In this document: piece after piece, positions 8,159 through 16,493 of the stretch
Position numbering within the stretch: position 1 is the first letter of the stretch
Layout: the number at the start of each line of letters is the position of its first letter
Assembly: GCA_963754285.1 (NCBI GenBank)
Contig: CAVWFN010000008.1
Location: 248,001-312,000, forward strand
Source of the DNA: RYN-133 sp963754285
Lineage (GTDB): Bacteria > Actinomycetota > Actinomycetes > Mycobacteriales > Jatrophihabitantaceae
Direction: 5' to 3'
Length of the DNA stretch: 64,000 bases
The notes under the pieces: model-generated
The model's database searches: none
Told to the model about the DNA's origin: nothing
Seen by the model: only the letters and a program-made list of their open reading frames with translations
Translations under genes and position numbers: made by a program

Positions 8159-10146
8159 ACGACCACGACAACGGCCACGACAATGACCACGACGCGATGA
8201 GCGCTCGCGCGAAGAGGCAGATCGCAGGCGACGAAGTCGCACGAGATGGCGAGGTGTCACCCGAGCGAAGCGAGCGGTGGACCGAGCCATCGAGCCGCGA
8301 TCTTGCAGCAGACTGGCAGGGGCGACTGACCGAGGACGCCCGCAAGACTGCCGACGAGCAGGACGACCTCGTCCTCACCGGCCGGCCGAGGCTGCGCTCG
8401 AACGCGCGGCATCTGCTCGGCGAGCTCGTGCGCCCGCACCGGCGCGGCATCGTGCTGGTGCTCGCGGTCGTGCTGGTGCAGGTCGCCGCGACGATGGCCG
8501 GTCCGTGGCTGGTCGGCATCGCGATCGACACCTCGCTGCCCGATGCGCTGCACGGCGACTACGGCTCGCTGACAGCGGTCAGCATCGTCCTTGCCGTCGC
8601 GGCGCTGCTCTCGGGCTGGCTGCGTTCGGTGTTCGTGATCCGCAGCGGCGTCATCGGCCAGGCCATCCTGTTCGATCTGCGCCGCCGCGGATTCGACCAC
8701 GCTCAGGCGTTGTCGGTGTCCTTCCACGAGCGCTACACGTCCGGTCGCGTGATCTCGCGGCTCACGTCCGACGTCGACACACTCAACGAACTGCTCGACG
8801 CCGGCCTCGACGGGCTGCTCGTCGCGTTCTTGAACATCAGCGCGATCTCGGTGTTGCTGTTCTTCCTCGACGTGCCGCTGGCCGCGCTCGTGCTCGCCTC
8901 GTTCGTGCCGCTCGTCTTCCTGTTCCGCTGGTTCTCCGCGCGCGCGACCGACGCGTTCCGGCGTACCCGCGGCCGCGTCGCGACGATGATCGTCAACATC
9001 GTCGAGACGTTCAACGGCATCCGCGCCGTGCAGGCCTTCCGGCGTGAGAAGCGCAACGACGCGATCTTCGCCGGCCTCAACGGGTCCTACGCCGACGCGA
9101 ACCGTGAGGCGTTCCGCCTGCACGCGGTGTTCATCCCCGGCGTGACGCTGATCAGCAACGTGTCGACCGTGGCCGTGCTGCTCGTCGGCGCGTGGCGGGT
9201 GCTGCACGGCGGCATGGAGATTGGCGTGCTGACGTCGTTTCTGCTCTATCTGCGCCAGTTCTTCGGCCCGATGGAAGACGTCGCGATGTTCTACAACTCG
9301 CTGCAATCGGCGACCGCGGCGTTGGAGAAGATCTCTTCGGTGCTCTCCGAAGCGCCGAGCGTGCCGGAGCCCGACGCCGACGACGCGACCCCGCTGCCGC
9401 GTCCCGTTCGCGGCCGCGTCAGTCTCGACGGCCTCGAATTCGGCTACCTCGCCGACCGCCCGGTGCTGCACGAACTGTCTCTCGACATCCCGGCCGGCCA
9501 GACCGTCGCGCTGGTCGGCGCCACCGGCGCAGGCAAGACGACGATCGCCAAACTCATCTCGCGCTTCTACGACCCGACCAGCGGCGAGGTCCGGCTCGAC
9601 GGCGTCGATCTGCGCACGGTCGCCGAGACCGAGCTGCGTCGCGCGGTGGTGATGGTGACCCAGGACGGCTTCCTGTTCTCGGGCTCCGTTGCCGACAACA
9701 TCGGGTTCGGACGCCTCGACGCAAGCCGTGCCGACATCATGCGGGCGGCCCGCGAGGTGGGCGCGCACGAGTTCATCGCGGCTCTTCCGGACGGCTACGA
9801 CACCGATGTCCGCAAGCGCGGCGGTCGGCTGTCCGCCGGCCAGCGCCAGCTGGTCGCGTTCGCGCGCGCGTTCCTCGCCGACCCGGCCGTGCTCATCCTC
9901 GACGAGGCGACGTCCTCGCTCGACGTGCCCACCGAACGCGCGGTGCAGCACGCGCTGCGCACGGTGCTCGCCGAACGCACGGCGATGATCATCGCCCACC
10001 GGCTGTCGACCGTCGAGATCGCCGACCGCGTGCTGGTGCTCGCGGAGGGCCGCGTCGTCGAAGACGGCACGCCGAGCGAGCTGCTGGCGCAGGGTACAGG
10101 GAGCTTTGCGGCGCTTCATGAATCTTGGCGTGATTCGCTAGTCTGA
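8155..10146 (+). CDS. ABC exporter half-transporter, second subunit (canonical Walker B)
   Basis: The 663-residue partner of the preceding gene. About 80 N-terminal residues are hydrophilic and rich in His, Asp and Asn (MNDHDNGHDNDHD), followed by the membrane domain (residues ~95-370) and the nucleotide-binding domain. Walker A GATGAGKTT is near 454, signature LSAGQRQL near 558, and Walker B VLILDEATSSLD near 578 with the catalytic Glu intact. The signature motif is LSAGQ rather than LSGGQ, so the deviations in the two subunits fall in the same composite ATP site. Part of the N-terminal extension (SPERSERW) is encoded by a short repeat also found in an intergenic region at 25.66 kb. The start overlaps the upstream stop. 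Confidence 0.88.
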   Translation: MNDHDNGHDNDHDAMSARAKRQIAGDEVARDGEVSPERSERWTEPSSRDLAADWQGRLTEDARKTADEQDDLVLTGRPRLRSNARHLLGELVRPHRRGIVLVLAVVLVQVAATMAGPWLVGIAIDTSLPDALHGDYGSLTAVSIVLAVAALLSGWLRSVFVIRSGVIGQAILFDLRRRGFDHAQALSVSFHERYTSGRVISRLTSDVDTLNELLDAGLDGLLVAFLNISAISVLLFFLDVPLAALVLASFVPLVFLFRWFSARATDAFRRTRGRVATMIVNIVETFNGIRAVQAFRREKRNDAIFAGLNGSYADANREAFRLHAVFIPGVTLISNVSTVAVLLVGAWRVLHGGMEIGVLTSFLLYLRQFFGPMEDVAMFYNSLQSATAALEKISSVLSEAPSVPEPDADDATPLPRPVRGRVSLDGLEFGYLADRPVLHELSLDIPAGQTVALVGATGAGKTTIAKLISRFYDPTSGEVRLDGVDLRTVAETELRRAVVMVTQDGFLFSGSVADNIGFGRLDASRADIMRAAREVGAHEFIAALPDGYDTDVRKRGGRLSAGQRQLVAFARAFLADPAVLILDEATSSLDVPTERAVQHALRTVLAERTAMIIAHRLSTVEIADRVLVLAEGRVVEDGTPSELLAQGTGSFAALHESWRDSLV

Positions 10147-10233
10147 GGGCGCTGTCCGATATGGGCGTTGTTCAGCGTCGCTTTGAATTGGGCATTCTCA
10201 ATCTCGCATCAAGGGACACGAAGGCGGGGGCCT

Positions 10234-10968
10234 ATGTCGGTTGACCTTGTCCTGCACTTCGACCCGCAAGGGGACACCCTGGCGGCGGCGCGGGAGTGCG
10301 AGGCATCGATCTTTCTGCACGAATACGGCAATACCGCAACGCAATGGGCGCAGGAGTACGGACCGTACGAAGCGTCCTCGACATTCGTCACGATCACCGA
10401 ACCAGGTGGCGATGCGATGGCAACGATGCGCCTGATCATCCCCAGCGAGGTCGGCCTGAAGTCCCTCGCCGACGTCTCTCGCGCGCCGTGGTCGATCGAC
10501 GGCGTGCGCGCCGCACGCTCCGCCGGCATGGCCGTGGCCCAGACCTGGGACGTCGCGACCATCGCCATCCGCAAGCGCGCTGCCCGCAGTGGATTGCTGT
10601 CGACGGCCCTTTACCGCGGCCTGCTGCTCGCGACGCGGGCAAACGCGGCACGCTGGCTCGTGATGATCATGGACGTCCGCGCCCGCCGCGTGCTGAGTAC
10701 CGCTGGGCTGCAGACGCGAGTGCTTCCCGGAGCGTCGATCGCTCCGTACCTCGGCTCGGACGCGAGCGTCCCGTTGTGGGCCGAGGTCGCGCCGATGGTC
10801 GACCACCAACGACGCCTCAACCCCGATGCATACCGGCTGATCACACTAGGGATCGGCATGGACGGAATCAGCGTCCCCGATCCGAGCCAGTTCGTCCTCG
10901 CCGCACGCGTGCCCGCTTGTCACGCCGGTTCGGAGTCGGCCAGCCACAGCGGCCTGGCCACCGCATAG
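10234..10968 (+). CDS. Autoinducer-synthase / FeeM-like GNAT-fold acyltransferase (putative)
   Basis: A 244-residue soluble protein. Its layout resembles LuxI/FeeM N-acyl synthases: an N-terminal segment with charged and aromatic residues (ARECEASIFLHEYGNTA), a strand containing MATMRLIIP, which resembles the G-x-x-R-L-x-P segment, then TWDVATIAIRK in the place of the conserved E-x-S-R-x-x-V strand, and a GLLSTALYRGLLLATRANAA helix. The FeeM-like assignment rests on motif order only; I cannot exclude another GNAT-fold family. ATG at 10234 follows AAGGCGGGGG. The 3' end overlaps the convergent GGDEF-EAL gene by 49 bp, an arrangement that suggests a paired signalling role. Confidence 0.5.
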   Translation: MSVDLVLHFDPQGDTLAAARECEASIFLHEYGNTATQWAQEYGPYEASSTFVTITEPGGDAMATMRLIIPSEVGLKSLADVSRAPWSIDGVRAARSAGMAVAQTWDVATIAIRKRAARSGLLSTALYRGLLLATRANAARWLVMIMDVRARRVLSTAGLQTRVLPGASIAPYLGSDASVPLWAEVAPMVDHQRRLNPDAYRLITLGIGMDGISVPDPSQFVLAARVPACHAGSESASHSGLATA

Positions 10969-13196
10969 ATCTGGCTGGCGAACGGCACCACCTGCTCCGG
11001 CGGCACCGGCCGGGCAAGGTGATAGCCCTGAAGGACATCGACTCCGAGCGCCACGAGTTCGGCACAGGTCGCAGCGTCCTCGACACCCTCCGCGACCGTG
11101 CGCAGGCCGAGGGCGTGCGCCATCTGCAAGGTCGACGCGACGATCATCCGACTTCGCTCGTCCGAGCACATCGCCGCCACGAAGGAGCGATCGATCTTCA
11201 GTTCCTGGATGGGCAGGTCACGCAGGTACGAGAGGGACGAGAACCCGGTTCCGTAGTCGTCGATCGAGACCTGGAAACCCCGTGCGCGCACGTCGAGGAG
11301 CACGGCCCGCGCCCGCTCAGGTTCGGCCAGGAAGGAATCCTCGGTCACCTCGATGACCACCGATCCGGCGGACAGGCCGGCGTCGGCAAGCAGATTCGAC
11401 AGCCGTGGGATGAAGATGTCGCTCATCAGCTCCGGCGGCGCACAGTTGATCGCGACACGGGTGTCGACGCCCTGTGCGCGCCAACGCACGAGGTCGGCGA
11501 CGGCGATACGTCCGATCTCTTCGGACAGGGCCTGCATCAGCCCGGCGCGCCGAGCAGCGGGAAGGAACTCGGCCGGGCTCATCAGCCCGTGCACCGGGTG
11601 CTTCCAGCGCACGAGGCCCTCGAGCCCGCACACTGCCCGAGAGCTCGCGTCGATCTGCGGCTGGTACCACAGCACGAGTTGCCTGTCCTCGATCGCGCGG
11701 CGCAATTCGTCGCCGAGACGCAGGCGCTCACGCGAGAAGTCGTCGGTGGTGGGGTCATAAATGACGATGCCGGCGCGTTGCTCCTTGGCCGCGTACATGG
11801 CCACGTCGGCGCGGCGCAGGAGTTCGGTGCTGAGCACGTCGTGTGCCTGTCGGGTGGTGATCCCGATCGACGCGTCGGCCGAGAGCGCGATTCCGTCGAC
11901 CACCAGTTGGGTGCGTACCGCGACCAGGATCTCTTGGGCGATCTCCATGAGCTCGATCTCGTTCTCGGTCTGCGCGATCACCGCGAACTCGTCGCCGCCC
12001 AAACGCGCGATCATCACTTCGGCCGGGAGCCGGTCACGCATCCGCGCGGCGATCTCGCACAGCACGGCGTCTCCGGCGCCGTGGCCGAGCGTGTCGTTGA
12101 TGTCTTTGAACCCGTCGAGGTCGAGGATCATGAGCCCGACCGCCGCGATGGTCGCCAGATCGCTATCGAGTCGCGCGATCACCGCGCGTCGGTTCGGCAG
12201 GCTGGTGAGGTCGTCGCTGCGGGCAAGCACGATCGCGTCAGCGGCGCGGTTGGCGCTGCGCACCGCCAGCACCAGGCGAGCGCCGGCAGCTGCGAGGGTG
12301 GCCAACGCGGGAACGAGAAGGTAGCTGCGGATCGCACCTTGCGGCTCGAACGCCAGCACGAACGCGGCGGCCATACCGGCGGCCACGACCAACGGCGAGT
12401 GACCTCGGGTCTTCGACACGGCGATGTCGGCTTCGGTCCGGACCCGGCACGCGTTCCCGACGATCAGGACGAACGCTGCGCCCCACAGGTCGACGCTGAG
12501 GATGCTGTAGTCGTAGGTGCCGGTGGACAGGTGCAGCAGGAACCCCGAGTCCGCGGTGGCCATCAGGGCGAAGCCTGCGAGCAGGCCGGCCGAGCGCAGG
12601 ACCGGCCCGCGGGTACGCAGCGCGATCTGGGCGACGACGAGTAGGCCGAGCACGATGTCGATGAGCGGGTAGAGCAGCGCGAGAAGTAGCGGTAGGCCGC
12701 CCAGGCCGACGTGCTTCGCGGCCACGGCAAGCACCGCGGCGCCTGCCAGGCATGCCGTGCCGCCGCAGATGACCGCCGTTTCGAGCCACGTGGCGCCTGC
12801 AGCGTTCGCGCGACGTGACGTGTCGAGCAGCAGGTAGCCGGCCATCGCGAGATAGGAAGCGAGGAAGAGCCATTCACCCGGCGCCGGGAAGTGAGTCAGA
12901 TCCGGAGTTCCCGATCCGTTGAGCACAGAGGAGCCCGCGGCGAACAGAAGGACGCCCGCGATGAGCAGGACGAGCGCCGAGCGCCGTTGCGGTTGTGCCT
13001 TGGTCGCCACTACCAGCCGGGCCGTGAGCAGCAAGAAGAAGGCAGCGAGTGAGATGGTGAGCACTGTTTGCGCGAGTTGGGGCGCACGTTTCGAGACCAG
13101 CGACATCCATCCGGGACCGACAATCAGGATGAACCAGGGTGCAGCGGTCAGCGCGCGCGCTAGCGCGCGTCGTCCCACACTGTGCCTGAGGGTCAC
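10920..13196 (-). CDS. Membrane-bound GGDEF-EAL cyclic-di-GMP protein
   Basis: About 758 residues from the GTG at 13196. The N-terminal ~300 residues form roughly nine hydrophobic segments, an integral membrane sensor region. A GGDEF domain follows with intact ARLGGDEFAVI near residue 400. No RxxD inhibitory site is present (P and V at those positions). The C-terminal EAL domain keeps VIEVTED, DDYGTGFSSLSYL, LKIDRSF and AEGVED, but the signature itself reads LEGLVRW. The protein could make c-di-GMP, degrade it, or both. The start is uncertain: the frame is open further upstream to an ATG at 13304, but the GGGAGG just before the GTG and the membrane boundary favour 13196. It is divergent from the AdoMet decarboxylase-like gene. 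Confidence 0.85.
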   Translation of the reverse strand: MTLRHSVGRRALARALTAAPWFILIVGPGWMSLVSKRAPQLAQTVLTISLAAFFLLLTARLVVATKAQPQRRSALVLLIAGVLLFAAGSSVLNGSGTPDLTHFPAPGEWLFLASYLAMAGYLLLDTSRRANAAGATWLETAVICGGTACLAGAAVLAVAAKHVGLGGLPLLLALLYPLIDIVLGLLVVAQIALRTRGPVLRSAGLLAGFALMATADSGFLLHLSTGTYDYSILSVDLWGAAFVLIVGNACRVRTEADIAVSKTRGHSPLVVAAGMAAAFVLAFEPQGAIRSYLLVPALATLAAAGARLVLAVRSANRAADAIVLARSDDLTSLPNRRAVIARLDSDLATIAAVGLMILDLDGFKDINDTLGHGAGDAVLCEIAARMRDRLPAEVMIARLGGDEFAVIAQTENEIELMEIAQEILVAVRTQLVVDGIALSADASIGITTRQAHDVLSTELLRRADVAMYAAKEQRAGIVIYDPTTDDFSRERLRLGDELRRAIEDRQLVLWYQPQIDASSRAVCGLEGLVRWKHPVHGLMSPAEFLPAARRAGLMQALSEEIGRIAVADLVRWRAQGVDTRVAINCAPPELMSDIFIPRLSNLLADAGLSAGSVVIEVTEDSFLAEPERARAVLLDVRARGFQVSIDDYGTGFSSLSYLRDLPIQELKIDRSFVAAMCSDERSRMIVASTLQMAHALGLRTVAEGVEDAATCAELVALGVDVLQGYHLARPVPPEQVVPFASQIYAVARPLWLADSEPA

Positions 13197-13307
13197 CCCT
13201 CCCAGATCGGCACTTCCGTTCGTGAAGTTAGTGATTTCCTGAACAGATTTCGATACGTCCGGGTTTGTCCACGGGAGAGGGTGGCCCGACTGGGGAACAA
13301 TCATTGC

Positions 13308-13649
13308 GTGCACAACCTCGCCCCCGCGATCCACCGTCAGCGCCTTGTCATCGAGGGCGTCCCGGACCGGTCGATCAGCGACGTCGACATCGTCGAATAC
13401 CTGAAACTGCTCACCAAAGTGCTCGACATGAGCCCACTGATGGACCCGGTCACACACATGTCGCCGAAGTTCGGGTGGGCGGGCTGGACGCACTGGGAGA
13501 CCTCAGGGGCGCACTTCTACGCGTGGGACACCCCGCTGCTGTTCTTCTCGGTGGACATCTACACGTGCAAGCCGTTCCACGAAAATGAGGCCGTCGCCTT
13601 CACCCGGGACTTCTTCGGCGCCGAGATCATCGAGTACCACGGGTTCTAG
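13308..13649 (+). CDS. S-adenosylmethionine decarboxylase-like small protein
   Basis: A 113-residue protein starting VHNLAPAIHRQRLVIEG and ending DIYTCKPF...FFGAEIIEYHGF. The C-terminal pattern (aromatic strand, VDIYTC, then a helix and FFGA) matches the SpeH/AdoMetDC class 1b fold, where a serine is converted to the pyruvoyl cofactor and the TC cysteine is catalytic. The Ser in WETSGAHF is the natural processing candidate, but Ser-to-Cys spacing is 21 rather than the usual 20, and the second catalytic His is not clearly conserved. No speE, speA or speC lies nearby. The GTG at 13308 is used because homologues of this type begin HNL-x-PAI. Activity is uncertain. Confidence 0.6.
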   Translation: MHNLAPAIHRQRLVIEGVPDRSISDVDIVEYLKLLTKVLDMSPLMDPVTHMSPKFGWAGWTHWETSGAHFYAWDTPLLFFSVDIYTCKPFHENEAVAFTRDFFGAEIIEYHGF

Positions 13650-13673
13650 CCACCCACGCAGGCACAAGCCCGC

Positions 13674-15326
13674 TCAGGCACAACGTCCAGGAATCGGCCG
13701 GTTGGAAGCCGCTACCCAGCCGTCGTAGCCGTCGGCGCTGAACTGGCAGCTGCCGGGTGGCGCAGCGCCGGAATCCACGGGGTTGACCGTGATGAACGCA
13801 GGTGGCGTTTGCAGCGTCCGTACCGCCGCCGGCTCGTGGCGCGCGGTGTACGGCAAAGCGGTGACGCGGCGCGACAGGTTCGGAACACCGCACCCAGCCT
13901 CCGCGGCATCGTCGTTGCCTGCGCACAACCCTCCGACGATGGGGACCGTGAGGGTGCCGCCGATGGCGAGTTGCCGGCCGGGCACCGGCCCGTCGACGTC
14001 GGCGACCGTGACGATGCAGTACGGCTTGCCGTCGACATAGGTGTGCAGCGCGCCCTCGAGGCCCGCTCGTTCGACGCGGTGCCCCAGGAGGTCGGGGTCC
14101 GGGCACAGCGGGGACGGGTCGGGGTAGAGCTCGTCGACAGCGATCGCCGCAATGCCCAAGGGTTCTGGCGCGGTGTGACCGGGCGTCGTGTTGGTGACCG
14201 TGATCGTGCCGGACACCGGCACCTCGACGAGGCGGTCGTGCGGCGGGACGGAAGACAGTTTCGGCGCAACCGGACGTCCCACAGCGACCGTGGCAGACAC
14301 ACGGTAGGTGTAGCCGCCCGGATCCTTGAACGCTCCGGTCAGCTGGTAGTCATGCGTGCCGTCGGAGTGGCTGCGATGGGTGAGCACGAGAATGGTGGTC
14401 ATCACCCCGGCCACCGCGAGGCCGACCGCGGCGGCTCCTGCGAGCCAATGCTGGTGCAGTGCAACCCGCCGACCGCCACGGAGGGCACGCCGTGCACGGC
14501 CCACGTGTCGGGCCGCCCGCCCGCCTGTCTGTTGGGCAGCGCGTCGGGCGGCGACCCGTGCCCAGAGCGCACGCTGCGCCTCGAGGCTCAGGCCCCCTGG
14601 AATCACGACGAGCGGGATGGCGCCGAACAGCTCCGCGGGACGGGTCAGTGCCGTCGCCGCGCGTTGACAGGTCGGACACCGGCGCACGTGCCGGTCGACG
14701 CTGACCCGCTGCTCCGGGCTCAACGCCCGAACGCCCTCGGGGACCAGCTCGGCGAGCCGCTCGCAGTGCCGCCTACGGCGGGCCACGACCAGGAACCGCA
14801 CGGCATTGCCCAGCGCCTCTCGCGCCCGATGCAGCGCGAGCGAGGCCTGCGCCGGTGACAACCCGAGCGCCTCACCTATCTCGGCGCTCGACAGACCCTT
14901 GCGCAGCGCCAGATCGAGGACGGCGAACTGATTCGGTTCGAGCGAGGACGCAGCATTCCAGACCAGCGCAGCCGTCTCGCGCTGGTGGGCCACCACGTCG
15001 GGCGTCGGGTCGTTCGCGACGAACGGCGCGTCCGGCGGTAGCGGGGCGGTGGGAACCATGCGACTCACCTGGTTGACGGCGCTGTTGTGCGCGATCCGGA
15101 ACAGCCAGCCACGAAAAGCTGCGGGATCGCGCAGCGTGGCCCGTTGCTCGAGGGCCCGGAGGAACGTCGCCGAGGTGATGTCCTCGGCTGCCTGCCGATT
15201 GCGGGCGATACCGAGGACGTAGTCATGCACCGGCCGGACGTAGGCGCGATACAAGGCGTCGAAGGCCACGTCGTCGCCGGCGACGAACCGCCGGACGAGC
15301 TCGAACTCACTGTGCTGGTTGTCCAT
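13674..15326 (-). CDS. ECF sigma factor fused to zinc-finger/transmembrane/extracellular domain
   Basis: One uninterrupted 550-residue frame. Residues ~8-80 are sigma region 2 (VRRFVAGDDVAFDALYRAY, RNRQAAEDITSATFLRAL, FRGWLFRIAHNSAVNQ). Region 4 lies at ~120-170 (SSAEIGEALGLSPAQASLAL). Near 212 there is a zinc-finger-like H-x3-CPTC segment (VDRHVRRCPTCQ) typical of anti-sigma ZAS domains. A transmembrane helix follows at ~290-313 (WLAGAAAVGLAVAGVMTT), then about 235 extracellular residues with several Cys. Sigma and anti-sigma-like parts in one chain would tether the sigma factor to the membrane until proteolysis. Target genes are unknown; the divergent neighbour is non-coding. Confidence 0.82.
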   Translation of the reverse strand: MDNQHSEFELVRRFVAGDDVAFDALYRAYVRPVHDYVLGIARNRQAAEDITSATFLRALEQRATLRDPAAFRGWLFRIAHNSAVNQVSRMVPTAPLPPDAPFVANDPTPDVVAHQRETAALVWNAASSLEPNQFAVLDLALRKGLSSAEIGEALGLSPAQASLALHRAREALGNAVRFLVVARRRRHCERLAELVPEGVRALSPEQRVSVDRHVRRCPTCQRAATALTRPAELFGAIPLVVIPGGLSLEAQRALWARVAARRAAQQTGGRAARHVGRARRALRGGRRVALHQHWLAGAAAVGLAVAGVMTTILVLTHRSHSDGTHDYQLTGAFKDPGGYTYRVSATVAVGRPVAPKLSSVPPHDRLVEVPVSGTITVTNTTPGHTAPEPLGIAAIAVDELYPDPSPLCPDPDLLGHRVERAGLEGALHTYVDGKPYCIVTVADVDGPVPGRQLAIGGTLTVPIVGGLCAGNDDAAEAGCGVPNLSRRVTALPYTARHEPAAVRTLQTPPAFITVNPVDSGAAPPGSCQFSADGYDGWVAASNRPIPGRCA

Positions 15327-15379
15327 GACAACCGCCCCACCCTTCCGCCGGCGGGGTCGACGCTCGCATCGTTTCCTTC

Positions 15380-15562
15380 ATGGCGAACTCGGTCAACGCA
15401 CCGACCGGACGCGGCCACAGCGTTCGATCAGGATGTGCCCCGGCCGATGGGACATACGATCCGTCCGGCTCGAGGGAGGAGTTCTGCGTCCGGCCCGTGC
15501 TGGCCGTGATCGGACTGTTCATGGTGTCGGTCCTGGCGGTGATCACCTGCCGAGGCCGGTGA
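15380..15562 (+). CDS. Possible small membrane peptide (weak)
   Basis: An open frame of up to 60 residues ending in one hydrophobic segment (RPVLAVIGLFMVSVLAVI) and TCRGR. The only convincing part is the last ~25 residues; a GGGAGGAG lies about 17 bp before an in-frame GTG. The stop is inside the terminator hairpin of the convergent CHAP gene. Composition makes a chance frame quite possible. Confidence 0.2.
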   Translation: MANSVNAPTGRGHSVRSGCAPADGTYDPSGSREEFCVRPVLAVIGLFMVSVLAVITCRGR

Positions 15563-15590
15563 GCCTGCGGTCGCACGCTCACCGGCCTCG
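15551..15590. terminator. Hairpin terminator downstream of CHAP gene
   Basis: A perfect 14-bp stem (CGAGGCCGGTGAGC with its complement at 15577-15590) and a 12-base loop, starting 11 bp after the CHAP stop at 15602. No long T run follows, as is common in actinobacteria. Confidence 0.65.
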
Positions 15591-15601
15591 GATCGGTGTG
15601 A

Positions 15602-16357
15602 TCAGGGCGCGAGGATGTATCGCACCGAACTGGCCGGGACGAGGGTGCGGGTGTCGACGCGGTCCCATGCGGCGTAGTTCATCTCGGTCACGGTGATGTG
15701 CGAGCCGCTGACCGCGGTGACCCACGCGACATGCCCGTACGAGCCGGCACCGTTCACGCCTGCGGGAAACACGACAATGCTGTCGACCCGTGGGGTGGCG
15801 GTCACCGTCCAGTGCCGGTACGCGGCGTTGCCGGCCCAGTACTTGGCGTCGCCGCTGTTGCCTGGCGCGGTCAGGTCGGGGTACCGGCCGGTGAACGCGT
15901 GGAACTCGTTGATGGCCCACCATGTGCACTCGCCGGTGGCGCCTTCGTTGTAGCTGACGGTGGTGCCCCACGACGCGCTCGGCGGCGGGGTGGGCGCGGT
16001 GGTGGTGCAGCGCGGGATCGTCGACGTGAACGTGTCGATCGCCGGCGTGTTCGTCCAGTAATCGGAGACGTACTTGCCGGTGGTCAGGCGGTCCCACACC
16101 GTCGACTGTCCGACCAGCGAGCCGGAGGTCTGGCAGGAGATGTAGATCGTCGAGTGGTAAGGCAGCGATCCGACGAGGGCCGCCGACGTCGACGGCGCGT
16201 TGCGCTCGTTGAGCGACGGGGACGCGACCGTGAGGTACGGGCCGCTGCCTGTGCTCGCGGTGGCCGCCGACGCGCCGGCGAGCAGCGCGCCGAGCGAAAC
16301 GGTCAGCGTGGCGGCGGCGAGACCGGCGGTGGTGAGGATCTGACGTGCAGTGCGCAT
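15602..16357 (-). CDS. Secreted SH3b-CHAP peptidoglycan amidase/endopeptidase
   Basis: A 251-residue exported protein. The signal peptide runs to about residue 33 (LAAATLTVSLGALLAGASA). An SH3b-like domain follows (YLTVASPSLNERNAPSTSAA), then a Pro-rich linker, then a CHAP domain with the catalytic Cys in GECTWWAINEF near residue 143 and the catalytic His in YGHVAWV near 208. CHAP enzymes cleave peptidoglycan peptide bonds or the amide to muramic acid. ATG at 16357 is preceded by AAGGAGCTTCTC. A terminator follows. Confidence 0.85.
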   Translation of the reverse strand: MRTARQILTTAGLAAATLTVSLGALLAGASAATASTGSGPYLTVASPSLNERNAPSTSAALVGSLPYHSTIYISCQTSGSLVGQSTVWDRLTTGKYVSDYWTNTPAIDTFTSTIPRCTTTAPTPPPSASWGTTVSYNEGATGECTWWAINEFHAFTGRYPDLTAPGNSGDAKYWAGNAAYRHWTVTATPRVDSIVVFPAGVNGAGSYGHVAWVTAVSGSHITVTEMNYAAWDRVDTRTLVPASSVRYILAP

Positions 16358-16493
16358 GAGAAGCTCCTTGGCTCGAACGGCCGCCCTGTGCGGCCGATCC
16401 GAGGACAAGACACGGCTGCTAGACGGTTCTTGCGCTCTGAGTTCAGATTTCTTTCCAAGGCCGCGGCGCGGACGGATCTGTCAGGATGACGCG

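Noticed and set aside
10168..10233. Longer N-terminus for the acyltransferase-like gene
   Set aside because: The added residues are not protein-family-like, and a good ribosome site precedes the ATG at 10234.
15380..15562. Confident small membrane protein gene
   Set aside because: Start and ribosome site are poor and the end overlaps a terminator hairpin; kept only as a low-confidence feature.
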